Shown here: positions 22,692 to 33,480 of the stretch, piece by piece
Numbering within the stretch: position 1 is the stretch's first letter
How the letters are laid out: every line of letters begins with the position of its first letter
Assembly: GCA_037447655.1 (NCBI GenBank)
Contig: JBBHKE010003042.1
Coordinates: 1 to 64,000 of the forward strand
DNA from: Zygnema cylindricum
Lineage: Eukaryota; Streptophyta; Zygnematophyceae; Zygnematales; Zygnemataceae
Reading direction: 5' to 3'
Length of the DNA: 64,000 nt
Notes under the pieces: generated by a model
Databases searched by the model: none
Told to the model about the DNA's origin: nothing
The model's input: the letters and a program-made list of their open reading frames with translations, nothing else
Position numbers and translations under genes: made by a program

Positions 22692-23437
22692 CCGTAATTT
22701 CAGTGTTGGCGTCACGTACGATGTTCGTACATGGTACGCACTGTGCTATCGCATTGTACATGGTAAAGACCATGACGATGCCAAGTGCATGGTTTAATTC
22801 GCGTTTCGTTCATGTAGGGGGGTTGATTAAGCGTAAAAGTTTCACATTAATTTGAGCATTCGATCTCAATCTACTGAACGATATGAATGAATGGGCTGAA
22901 TATAAAATGTAGTATTAAATAATTTAATGTTAAATCTATAGTACACATTAAACCATTAGCATTATTCAACCATTATTCGTTTAAACATAATACTAATGGT
23001 TTTTGTTTATTTTATATTAAGGTGTTGCATGTATATTTTTTATATTATTTTTTTTATCAATACATAATATCACAAAAGAAGAAAACAAAAAAGAGAAACA
23101 AAATAAATAACCACAATACAACCTCGATCACACAACAAAAACGCAAGAAACAAATGTAAACATAACAAAGAAAATAATAAGAAAAAAAACATCAAACTTA
23201 ACTAGGATTCAACCAACTTAGTCCAAAGACCCAGATGGTTGGAACAACATCATTATCAGCTCGATGGCTGACTAACACTACAAACATGCATTTTCTTTAA
23301 TATTTGTTTATAGTTAAAATATGCTGATTACTTTAAGTACTTTTTTTTGTTTTCGATCAAGCACCTTAGTCAAGACCCAGATGGTTGCATAAACATCATT
23401 ATCAGCTCAAATGCTGACTCACATTACAATCACTTAT
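22692..23437. repeat. AT-rich spacer with a direct repeat of about 70 bp
   Basis: Sequence with CAAGACCCAGATGGTTG, CATCATTATCAGCTC and GCTGACT occurs twice, at about 23218-23290 and 23363-23434, directly left of the chromovirus LTR. The rest is AT-rich with no gene seen. Confidence 0.6.
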
Positions 23438-23941
23438 TGTAAAAGAGGTGACAATACACCACAACACGTCATAGTGCACAGCGGAAAACACCAAGGATCT
23501 TCCCGTAGCAACAGCATGAGCACACAGAACTCACATACAAGGTTGCGCTTTATTAATTGAAAGAGAGTACAAGGTTGCGCTAACTCTGTAGGTCTACTTG
23601 AGGTCCTCTATTCACAGGCCCACCTGACAATTTAAACTAACTAGCTGCTAGTCAAACTAGTACGGTACGCTGTACATGTGGACCTTTCCGATCAACCTAG
23701 ATCTATCCAACATTTTTCTAGAACTGTACCGCTAATTCTACATTCTGCGGCGTTGCTATGCTGCGCTGCTATGTTGCGGCGCTATCAAATTGTTACACTG
23801 CTAAGTTGCTATGCTGCTACGCTTCGCTGGTCTAGAATCGCAGCTGCGCTGCTCTGGAATCGCAGTTGCGCTGCTCTGGAATCGCAACTATAGCAGCCTA
23901 GCTCTAGCCACTAAGTACCTGAATCCTGTAATCCTATTACA
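23438..23941 (-). repeat. 3' LTR of the chromovirus
   Basis: 504 bp. On the minus strand it starts TGTAATAGGATTACAGG directly after the purine tract AGTGGGAGGCAT and ends near CTCTTTTACA. Inside, GCTGCGCTGCTCTGGAATCG-type units repeat near 23840-23886. The outer 50 bp match 30267-30315. Confidence 0.8.
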
Positions 23942-23953
23942 ATGCCTCCCACT
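23942..23953 (-). other. Polypurine tract of the chromovirus
   Basis: AGTGGGAGGCAT on the minus strand, immediately before the LTR start TGTAATAGG. This is the expected plus-strand primer position. Confidence 0.65.
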
Positions 23954-23982
23954 AAGGATTCAGCGTCCCGCTGAACCTTGAA

Positions 23983-25265
23983 TTACTCAAGGAACTGCAA
24001 CTTTCGGAGTATGTCGTATGTTTCCTCGCGATACTCCTCGAACTCTTGGCGAAGGGCGTCGAGTTGATGTTGGAGCTGCTCGCATCGGGTCTCCAGCAAC
24101 GCGATATAATTATCTGCCGCTGCCAACCGCCTCCGAGTAATTCGCTCCCGAGACTGATCCTCCCCTTCCTCGAGAACAACCTCAGTTAATTCGGGTCGCG
24201 CCGGAATGGCCACCGGTGCAGGCTCCTCGGGTGCCGGAATCCGGGGTTCTTCAGTTTCAGCCACTGGGGAAACTTCCTCCGCTTCCTCGTCTGCCGGTTC
24301 CCACCGAGGTACTTTCCGTAATTTAAAGGACACGTGCTTCCTTGCAGCTCGGGCCCGCTGCAGAGCATTCCTTCGTGCCAGCTTGAGTGCCCGTACCTCA
24401 GGGGTGACCTCCGCCCTAGAGATGATGTCGTGGAGGCGGACATCCCACGGGTGATAATGACGGAGTAACCCGGGAACATCAATCTTATACCTGTAGTTGT
24501 CTTCTACCACTTCCACGAACGGTAAGGCGTGAGGATTCAGCTGCACATAACCTTTATGATTATTTCCCAGGTCTTTTGTCCGCATGAAATTCCACGCTGG
24601 GTGTGACGAACGTCGACAGGAATACGGATAGGATCTCCAGGCTGCCCTATACACCATTCCTTGGGCCACTCCAAGGGGTTCCAATAAAACCTTTTGGCGA
24701 AGCTGAAGGCGAGTTCCGGATGCTGGGTGTCGACCGGTAGTGGGAAAAGGTAGTCGGGAATTTCCTCTCCCTGTTCACTTTCCTCCTCCAAATCTCTTCG
24801 GTTTCCTCGCAAGAGGAACACATCGTCGTCATTGGGGTATTGTGCCTCTGCCTTCCTCTCCGCGCTTTCAGACGACTGCTCCTCCGCGGTACTCTCCTTG
24901 TTTGGGTCCCGCATCACCTCTAGATCTAAGGCGCGCTCTTCAATTGGCGGAGGCGTTGGTTCTCGTTCCGGTTCCTCCGCCTCCGATAGCTCATGATCTT
25001 CTTTAAATTCCTGATCACCTTCCCGGGTTGGGGTGTATTCAGGGTCCTGTGAGTTTTCTGACCCCTCCCCTCCACTGGTCTCTGCCGGTCCTGCCTCGCT
25101 ACTGGCACTTTCCTCAGGTTCCGGCTCCACTTCTAATTCACTTCGCCTGCTGGCTTCCACCATGGCTTCCGCCGCCCTTAACAATCTCTCGGGACGGTTC
25201 GGATCTCCTTGTCCCACCCGTACCAGTCTCCTCCTTTTCGGTGGTGGAGAGGACGACGACGCCAT
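23983..25265 (-). pseudogene. Chromovirus extra ORF: acidic protein with NLS-like start and coiled coil
   Basis: It follows the chromodomain and ends 30 bp before the polypurine tract, the env position of a retrovirus. It starts MASSSSPPPKRRRLVRVG, with a basic cluster like a nuclear signal. A long Glu/Ser-rich region follows, then YWNPLEWPKEWCIGQPGDP, and after a frameshift near 24595 WNFMRTKDLGNNHKGYVQL, an Arg/Ala-rich segment, a second acidic part, and a C-terminal heptad-rich region (IALLETRCEQLQHQLDALRQ) likely to form a coiled coil. About 427 codons in total. No signal peptide or membrane segment was seen, so it is not env-like. The frame is also open upstream to the chromodomain. I do not recognise the family. 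Confidence 0.65.
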
Positions 25266-25756
25266 AGACACTGCTGAACCAGACAATTCCGGTAATTCCA
25301 GAAGCGAAGGTAAACTGATTGTGCGGAGAGAAGCAATTTCCAAGCTGTCGAGACTAGGTTGGTCGTGAGGACGGATGGCGGCTTTATTCACGGGGGTTGA
25401 GGGTTTCACTTTTGGACTTTGCGAAGCGTCGCAGCGTGCGAGGGTATCGCAGCGTCCATCATTTATAAAACTGCGCTGTTGCGGCGAAACCGAGGGTTTG
25501 TCATTACCCACATAGTGAAACACAATTGCGCCGTTGCGCTTTCCTGTCAGCGCAGCGGTGGTGCTACGATCCTCTAACGTCATCGTAACCATGTTGCGCT
25601 GCGGTGGCTGTGTTGCTACTGCGCTGCGGTGTGGTAACATTGCCGCTGCGGTACTTTGCCGCGTCCCCAAGATGATTGCGATGATTGCGACACTGCGATT
25701 CGCTCCTTTGTTGCGGCCGCTGCGATTGCCCCTCTTGTAAAGTTGAGTGTCCTCAC

Positions 25757-27080
25757 TCCGCTGAAACCGACACAGCAACTCCGGTGAATGCAGATCTTCC
25801 TCGTCCACCTAAGAGTCGTCCTCAGCACCGTAACCCTTCCAACGCACCAAGTATTGGGTGAAGTTGGAATTCCGAAAGTGGCGTGACTGAAGGATCTCTT
25901 CCACCTCATACTCGTCCGAGGTTCCCCGAACGGGTGGTAAAGGAGTATGCCGTTATCGATTAGGGAACAGTGAATCAGGATCGCGGAATGGTTTAAGAAG
26001 GGAAACATGGAAAACATTGTGGATATGCTAGTCCGTCGGGATATCCAACTTGTACGCTACGTCGCCCACACGGGAAAGAATTGTGAACGGGCGCGTGAAC
26101 TTTGGTGCCAACTTCTTAGAGAGGGCACCAGGCAAGGAGAGGTTTACCATATTAAGGCGAACCTTGTCCCCCACACAGAAGACGATGTCTTTCCGGTGAG
26201 CGTCGGCCTGCGACTTTTGACGATCCTTTGCCATTTGGAGCGCCTTGGCCGCCTTTTCCAGGTTTCCTTGCAAGGTTTTGGCAAAGTCCAGAGCAGCCGG
26301 TGTTTGGCAGTCCGCTACCAATAAGTTTTGGGGAAGAGTGGGTTGTCGTCCATTGAGGGAGAATGGTGTAGCATTTGTTGACGAGTGTACTGCACTGTTG
26401 TATGCTACCTCGATTGCCGTTAAATGGTCCACCCAATCCGTTTGGTGTACCGAGACATAAGCCCGCAATGCTTCCTCCAAAGTTCGATTCACCCTTTCAG
26501 TCTGACCATCAGTTTGAGGGTGGTAGGCTGTGGACATGGCCAGCTGCGTTCCGCATAACGCAAATAGATTTTGCCAAAAGTGGCTCACGAATTTTCGATC
26601 GCGGTCGCTGACGATCCTTTTCGGAAGACCGTGATGGCGGAATATTTCCCGAAAGAATAAGTCCGCAATATTTCGTGCAGTAGCTGTAGTGGTCGTGGGT
26701 AGAAAATGTGCCATTTTCGTCAAGTAATCCACGACGACGAAGATTAAGTCGTAGCCCTCCTTCGTCGGTGGAAGGGCCACGATGAAATCCATCGAGATCG
26801 CCTCCAAAGGAACAGATGGTAACGGAAGGGGTTTTAACAGACCTTGGTGCCCTGAGTCCGTTTTGTTCCTATTGCAGGAGTCACACGTCCGGACATATTC
26901 GGCAATGTCTCGAGTCATGTTTGGCCAATAATACGTCCCAGCGACACGTGCGGTTGTTTTATCCCGCCCAAATTGTCCACTGAGAGGCTCGTCGTGACTC
27001 ATTTTAAGAATCATGTGACGGAGCTCCGTACTTGTTGGTACATAAAGCCGGGTTGTCTTACTCGGTTTGTATCGCCACAT
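25757..27080 (-). pseudogene. Chromovirus integrase with C-terminal chromodomain
   Basis: The zinc-binding part reads TYYWPNMTRDIAEYVRTC then CNRNK. The core carries AISMDFIVALPPTKEGYD, IVSDRDRKFVSHFW and STAYHPQTDGQTERVNR, so D, D and E catalytic positions appear kept. The GPF-type tail ends KFTRPFTILSRVGDVAYKL. Then come TAG (26028) where IHNVFHVSLL-type proteins have Trp, a further stop, and a chromodomain at 25757-25913 ([22 protein letters not shown]) whose Trp codon is TAG at 25809. The chromodomain would steer integration to particular histone marks. Not functional as it stands. Confidence 0.9.
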
Positions 27081-27170
27081 ATCATTGGCGGTTCAAACGA
27101 GTACCTTCCGTTTAATGAGTTCCTTTAGTGCATCATCGTCGCCATAGGCGGCCTTTATCCGACCTAACCA

Positions 27171-28681
27171 CTATTCGTCCACCTGCACCGTACTGGTGAC
27201 TGCGCTGAATTTCTGATCTTGGGCTGCGGTCGACGTTGCGACGTCCCCTTTCGCAGAGCTTACGTTCCCAAACTGCGATGCTTGCGGTCGTTGCGCCGCT
27301 ACTGGCGCAGCGACTCCGGGTCTCCTTGACAGCGCATCCGCCGGGTTCGTTTTGCCTAGCTTATATTCTATAACAAGTTCCGGACCGAAGGTCTGCAGAA
27401 ACGTCATCCAGCGCACTTGTTTCTTGGACAACTTCGGCTGGGTTTGAAGATATTGTAAGGCGTGGTGATCCGTGATAATCGTGATCCGTTTCCCTTGAAC
27501 GTAACACTTCCAAACCTCCTGCGCATTGATGATAGCTATTGTCTCTTTCTCATGGGTGGCCCAGTTCAGCTCTGCTGCCTTTAGTTTTCGACTGTCGTAG
27601 GCGATGGATTGAAGGCCTTTCCCTTGATCTTGCATAAGGATCGCTCCAATAGCCATATCGTTAGCGTCGGTAATTATCGTCCAAGGTAAGTCCCGGTCGG
27701 GAACAGCTAACACAGGGGCGGTAACCAACCGCTCCTTTAGCGTGTTAAAGGCTGCCCCTTGTGTCGCTTTCCAATCATAGGGCACGTCATTCTTGAGCAA
27801 TTACGTGAGCGGTGCAGCAACTTTTGCGAAACCTTCGACAAAACGTCAATAATAGGAGCATAGTCCTAGAAAGCTCCGTAACTCCGTGATATTTGCCGGC
27901 TGCGGCCACTTCTTAACGGCCTTTGTCTTGTTTGGATCCACTGCGATTCCGTCCCGGCTCACCACATGGCCTAAAAAATCAATCTTCTCCTTGAAGAAGT
28001 CACATTTACTTCTTTTTGCGTACAACTTATTTTCCCTAAGAACCTGGAGGAGCGTCCGTAAGTGCTTCATATGCTCCTTCGCGTTTGGCTATACACCAGT
28101 ATGTCGTCTAGGAAGACGATCACGAACGCGTCCAGATATTGCCGAAAGATGTAATTCATTAAATGCATAAAAGTTGCTGGTGCGTTAGTTAACCCGAACG
28201 GCATTACCCGAAACTGGAAATGACCGTATCGAGTTCTGAACGTCGTTTTCTCCACATCTTCCTTGGCAATTCTAATCTGGTGGTAGCTGCTCCGCAAGTC
28301 TATTTTCGAAAAATATTTAGCACCTCGAAGTCGATCCAACAATTCGTCTATCCTCGGCAGGGGGTACGCATTCTTCACCGTTAATTTGTTCAGCGCTCGG
28401 TAGTCTACACACATACGGAAACGTCCATCTTTCTTGTTCACAAAGAGAACGGGGGCTCCATACGGTGACTTGCTTGGTTCGATTGCTCCGGCTTCGACCA
28501 ACTCCGCGAGTTGCTTTTTCAGTTCGTCCAACTCGGTGTAGCTCATCTTGTGCATCCGATTAGCCGAGGGTACCGCTCTAGGAACAAGCTCTATCCTATG
28601 ATCTACTTCGCGCTTCGGAGGTAATCCTTCGGGGAGCTTCGGGGGAAATACATATGCGTACTCCTCAAGAAGTTTTGTCAC
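27171..28681 (-). pseudogene. Chromovirus reverse transcriptase and RNase H
   Basis: RT motifs are in order: [69 protein letters not shown] and [14 protein letters not shown]. The catalytic DD pair is intact. A frameshift near 28068 moves to [20 protein letters not shown]. The connection and RNase H follow after another shift at about 27800-27846 (TIITDANDMAIGAIL, LNWATHEKETIAI, TDHHALQYLQ). It ends in KTNPADALSRR. At least two frameshifts. Confidence 0.9.
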
Positions 28682-28785
28682 GACTTTCGAGCCTCTTCGG
28701 AAGTCTTTCCAATGTCGTCACTTTCTTTGGAGTCGAAGTCGGGGTCCTTCTTCTTCCATTCTTTCGGGATCTCCTCTTTCGCCTC

Positions 28786-30232
28786 CTACATTGGGTGGAT
28801 GACCGCCATACCAATCGTTTCCCCTTTCTTGAGTGCCCTCTTAAGCTGTAAGGCCGAAAGCAGGCGTCCCTCTTCCGCTCCCTTACCAGCCGCTCCCGCT
28901 TTTACCTCGAACTCTTCTTCACCTTTCTTCACTCTTATGGCGCCACTTCTCCAATCAATTGTCGGATTCCATTTTTGCAGCCACGGCTTCCCCAAGATTA
29001 CCTCATGGTCCCCAAGAGGTAATACATGAAGCGTGTCGTACCATCGAAATTTCCCAATTCCGACGCATAACCTCGGGGTACGATGGGTAATGGATAAGGA
29101 ACTTCCGTCGGCCAATTGTACCGACTGATGATCATTTAGTACCACAAGAGGAAGTTTCAACCTTTTCACCGTCGCCTCGTTAATGAAGTTCCCCGATGCT
29201 CCGGAGTCCACCATGAAGTGAGCTGCACTCACTCCTATTTGACCCCGAAATATCAAAGGGTCTCCTCCTTCACCGGCTAACTTCATAACGGTAAGTTTTC
29301 CCTTTTTGGGACCTTTCCGTTTTGGACACTCTCGAGCCATATGATCTGGAGAACCGCACTGGAAGCATAGGCCATTTTGCCTCCTCCGCTGGATTTCCTC
29401 GGGGGATAAGTCATTGGTCTTGGTCTTGGTAGTTTTCTTCTTTCTTCGCAGGACGTTGACCGCTTCCTTATCCTCATTAATTGCGCCGAGCTCCATGGGG
29501 GTTGGACCTTCGTCTCGTCGGTGTCCTCCGCTATTGCTCGACCCGTAGTGATACGGTCTCCGGAGGTTAAAGTCGATTGAATCGGTCCGCTCCGCAAACT
29601 GGATGACTGCCGAGAGAGGAGGAGTCGTGTTTTCCCAAGCAAGCCATTGTTCCACGTCTCTACGAATAGACGACTTAAGCCCCTTCACGTAGCTATCCAC
29701 GGCTTCATCCTCCGTCATCGTAGGTATTTGAACTTTGCACTCCAAGAACTGCTGCGTAAACTCCATCACTGAAGTTCGTTGCTTCAATACTGCGATCTTA
29801 TCTCTCAACGCCTTCATCGTGTTGACGGGCTGCCAAGTGTCGCGGAGGAGTTGAACGAAGAGCGCCCAGATGGTCGGTAACTCATCGTCCTCTACCAATG
29901 TTCTCCACCAAGCCCCCGCTTTCCCTTTAAGAAGACCACCCGCGTAGTGAATCTTCTCACGATCCGATAGGCTAGGAAAATTCTCGAGATAGTTCGCCAC
30001 GGAGAATAGCCATGAGTCAAGGTTCTTGTGTTTTTTCAGGGTCAAACTCGTCGGGAAGTCTTAATTTCGGTCTCCGGGAGTCTTTCTCTACGCCTCCATG
30101 AGGTCGCTCCCCTAGACGCGACTCCAAGGCTGTGACGGTGTTACCCAGCTGCGCGTTCTGTAATCTCACACTTTCCAACTCCCTGAGAGCTTGCGCCAAC
30201 AATTCTGTAGTGGATACGCCGTGTTCATCCAT
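28786..30232 (-). pseudogene. Chromovirus gag and protease
   Basis: Gag starts at ATG 30232 (MDEHGVSTTELLAQALRELE, a helical start). A one-base slip in an A run near 30025 breaks the frame. The capsid-like part includes NYLENFPSLSDREKIHYAGG and KAGAWWRTLV. The zinc knuckle is CFQCGSPDHMAREC, a complete CX2CX4HX4C. Protease follows with FMVDSGASGNFINEA, DSG triad intact. The frame ends at TAG 28786-28788 before RT. Confidence 0.85.
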
Positions 30233-30253
30233 GCTGTCGAGTCACGGGTAAAA

Positions 30254-30265
30254 GCTTTGATACCA
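30254..30265 (-). other. Primer-binding site of the chromovirus
   Basis: TGGTATCAAAGC on the minus strand, one base after the LTR end GCTACA. It is complementary to the 3' end of initiator tRNA-Met (one mismatch to TGGTATCAGAGC), the common plant type. Contrast the half-tRNA sites in the copia elements. Confidence 0.75.
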
Positions 30266-30315
30266 GTGTAGCAGAGGTGACAATACACCACAACACGTCA
30301 CAGTGCACAGCGGAA

Positions 30316-30845
30316 GAGGGTAAGAGGCTTGAGTTGCACATCGATCGATAGAGAATTAAATGTCATGTCTAAATTTTGAAAAACATTCGGACAAAAAATA
30401 TTTTTTCTGTGAGTTTTGAGGTGTTTTCTATTTAAACCGTCAAATTTTGACGATCGGACAGTCGCTGATCAAAGTAGCATTCTTAAGAAGATCACATGAA
30501 AAGCCCATAACCCAACTTACGATAGGACAATCTGTCATATTAGCGTTTGCAATTTTGGAGGCCACACTAAACAAAGCCTCAAAATGACCAACCAGGTTGC
30601 CCGTCCACGTTTTTTTTTTTTTCCGGGTTTTCTTTCCTGTCGAATGTCATCTTACACCGTGTCAGTTTGCTACAAAATTTCGCCAGGTGGCGTGCGCTGC
30701 ACCATGACCTTACGTCAGATTCGTACTATCGTACAAGAGTGCCCACAACGCACACCCATACAATATGCCTACTCTACGCGAGCTTAGTGCCAAGTTTTGT
30801 GCGCCTACCAAATGCCTACCATAAAAACGCCTACTTTTGAACTAT
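30316..30845. mobile_element. hAT-like MITE (family M), left end lost
   Basis: The interior matches 61192-61623 (GATAGAGAATTAAA, TCAAAGTAGC, AGAAGATCACATGAAAAGC, CCTACCATAAAAACGCC) and it ends with CCTACTTTTGAACTATGG at 30845. The left TIR is absent. Sequence changes directly from the chromovirus LTR (about 30315) to the interior of this repeat. Confidence 0.7.
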
Positions 30846-30948
30846 GGTTGAGCGTAAATTACGCCTCCGAACGACTGACAGCTCGTTAAATATAAAATAC
30901 GGGAACAGGATCTAAACGGGATCTTTGAGCAATTGCGTTTTAAGTAGT

Positions 30949-31399
30949 GTTGTGTATCGGTAAAAAAATTATCGCGATAACACCGATACCGATAGTTATC
31001 GGTTATCGAACGGTCACAATTATCGATATATTTGTACCTTTTGTACTTTCTGTCCCGTTTACACTTGGTAGGTTGCCATTGGATCCCAAAGAAGAAAAGG
31101 ACAAAGCCATGGCGTTGAATGTCAAAAGTACATCGTTTTAATTGGAGCCGTACTAAAGCCATACATATATAATTATGGCTAGTGTACTTTCGGCTTGTAC
31201 AAATGATATGATTGGTAGACACCTTAGTGTATAGGGGTGGTGAGTAGGGCGCGTTGGGGCAATAACACGTACAGTTGAGTGAACTGGTCGTACGTTTATC
31301 TCTACGGTCCGTACATAAATCTCCGTACCGATGTATCAACATCGGCTTCCCGAAAAAAGGCCCATATCGGTTATCGACAAATCCTTACCGATACACAAC
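30949..31399. mobile_element. TIR element with ACCGATA repeats, 451 bp
   Basis: Ends GTTGTGTATCGGTAA and TTACCGATACACAAC are inverted repeats. The interior has ATCGCGATAACACCGATACC-like palindromes. Fragments of similar sequence occur near 13180-13275 and 51838-52160. No coding capacity. Superfamily unknown. Confidence 0.65.
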
Positions 31400-31989
31400 T
31401 CTAGTTTTCAGGATGCCGTTGGCATTTTCGTACATGCTTGACGAAAGATGTCCATGATTTGACATAGAAGTCCGGTTGCATTTTCGACATTTGATTGGCT
31501 TCTTCGAATATCCTAACGTCAGATGACCTAAATTTGATATAAGAATTTTCTCACTGTTAGGGGGTGTGCTAGTGTGTTAAGCTATCGGGTTTTTTCCGTC
31601 GTTTTCCTCCAAAACTCAATTTGCAACGTCAAAATCTTCTACCGTACAAAACATATCAAAAAGAAATGTCATCTTGATACTTTGAAATTTGAATGTACTC
31701 ACTTGTTGACGTCTTTTGTTACCCAAATTGGAGTCTTCCTCTTCGACTCTGGAGCACGTGATTTCTAGCTCAACTCAAAACTTAAACCAAAATTACGATG
31801 TAATTATAGTTAACTTATCACTTGAACAACGAACAGTAAAATGTTTGCGTAGGTGCCACACAAACGTGAAGCTTCTAGCACGAGGGATACTACTCACTGT
31901 TTTTTTCCTACCCCTGACGCGCATTTATATAAAACCTCGGACCTTCTTTTTCGTTCAGTTGTTGCATTCACACTAGAAATGGATGATGA
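31400..31989. other. Intergenic sequence, no gene seen
   Basis: AT-rich. It includes a fragment resembling family P subterminal sequence near 31560-31640 (GGGGGTGTGCTAGTGTG, TTTTTTCCGTCGTTTTCC). Only short ORFs. Confidence 0.45.
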
Positions 31990-32745
31990 ATGAGGGTGCA
32001 TCTCTGTGTGCCAAAGTAAGGGTTTTTTCTGTCGTTTTCCCGTAAAACTTAGAGCCGTACCGCGTATGTTTTAACAGTACAAAAAAACATAAAAAAAGAG
32101 AAGTACATTTAGCGTCATCATCGAATACAATATGTACTACATGTTGTAGTCCTGTGTTCTTCGACCCACGGCCACGCCAAAAAACGTCATCTTCAAACTT
32201 TTCTTTAAAATACAGGGCCGATGTGTTTAAAAACAAAGTATTTTTCAGAAACAAATAGGAACACGTATTCGCACGTGTAAAATTTTTTACAAAAATTTTA
32301 AACGAATTCAAGGGACAGCGAAAGGTACACTATTCGTTATGTTTTGTCCGTTTACGTCCATCAAAGTACACAATTTGTTATGTTTTGTCGCGTTTCGTTT
32401 GGTACGGACTTTTCCATTCCAAGGGTCTAAAAATTCCGATGCCATTTGACGAAATCGTGAGAAATCTCCGAGGGCGCCCCAGCAAGTCGCACACGCCGCC
32501 TCTCTCGCGCATCCTCGCATTCTCGCGACGTTCTAAGGGCAGTTTTTTACAATTTGGTGTGTCATCACAAACTGTACACTGTCAACACCCGTCACGGGCA
32601 TTGTCGACGTATAAAATCGCCACGCCCTTAAGTGACAACTTCGTTTGGTACACATAGGGATACACGAAATCCGAGTTCGCCGGATCTGCGCTAAAAAACA
32701 AAGAAAATTCTCTAAGTTTGAATTACATAAGGATGCACCCTCGGA
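31990..32745. mobile_element. PIF/Harbinger-like MITE (family P)
   Basis: Inverted ends GAGGGTGCATCTCTGTGTGC and GGATGCACCCTC. The interior is the reverse complement of the copy at 61904-62643, with close matches over at least 450 bp (for example CGTGTAAAATTTTTTACAAA). A minus-strand frame at 32308-32520 shares a 35-codon segment with a plus-strand frame of the other copy. Confidence 0.75.
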
Positions 32746-33267
32746 TGAGGAAATGAATGTCGTTTTTTTGTGTTTGGACGTGAATCGCCCTTGACATAAC
32801 CTCACGTCAACAAAACCTTCGCGATGTGATTCATGTTGTTGTATGATTAGTCGCCGATGACACAAATTCTTCCGTACCATTCATTCATTCAGGATACGAC
32901 TTCATGTTTTTTCAAAGCCGGATTTTTGCATCCCGAAAAGGTTTTCCGGAAAAGAAGATGACTTACCATAGTTGTCAAGTTTTGACGCACTTTACCGTAT
33001 GTGTTGTCTGCCACTATGCTCCAAATCGTGTATTTTGTCCGTCGCTACGCTCCATATCGTGTCTTTTGTCTGTCGCTTCGCTCCAAAAGGGTTGACAGCC
33101 GAGCGGTCGACTTGTTTGGCACCTCTGTTTTTGTTTTTTTGCGGAATGAATGGTACGAGATCATTCGTTTCCTCATCTCATTCATCATCCATTTCTAGTG
33201 TGAATGCAGCAATAGGTCCTTCGCAAAAGTCCACGCCGTCTTCGCTACTCCCTATGCTTCTCACACT
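32746..33267. other. Intergenic sequence, no gene seen
   Basis: Has two units of CGTCGCTACGCTCCATATCG type near 33040-33090 (three imperfect tandem copies). ORFs are short and overlapping in all frames with no family resemblance. Confidence 0.4.
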
Positions 33268-33480
33268 ACACCGTGAATCGTTATTAGCGTTAATAACGCT
33301 AATTCGGTGCCCTCTAATTTTGACCCCCGAACCTAAATTATAATTTATAACACAAATAGTTTTTTTACCTTAATATAGGTACTGCCTTATTATCGTTTAT
33401 TACAGTTTTTAAATAGTGAAGTGTACAAAATGTGTCAATCCATACTAAAATTGCCCTTTATTTTGTACAATCGTACAAAA
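33268..33480. mobile_element. Family T element, left end fragment
   Basis: CTACACCGTGAATCGTTATTAGCG is the family T left TIR, followed by the family subterminal sequence AACGCTAATTCGGTGCCC. No matching right end is found in the next 1 kb. Confidence 0.6.

Larger units (their letters stand above)
23438..30315 (-). mobile_element. Ty3/gypsy chromovirus, degenerate, with extra 3' ORF
   Basis: Read on the minus strand: residual 5' LTR (30267 to about 30315), primer site at 30254-30265, gag, protease, RT, RNase H, integrase, chromodomain, an extra ORF, polypurine tract and 3' LTR (23438-23941). Order and chromodomain place it in the chromovirus branch. Frameshifts and nonsense codons occur in several domains. 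It is visibly more GC-rich than its surroundings. The 5' LTR is nearly all missing and joins a hAT-like MITE. Confidence 0.9.

Noticed and set aside
24206-25368. Plus-strand ORFs opposite the chromovirus extra ORF
   Set aside because: Shadows of a GC-rich coding region; low-complexity with no domain.
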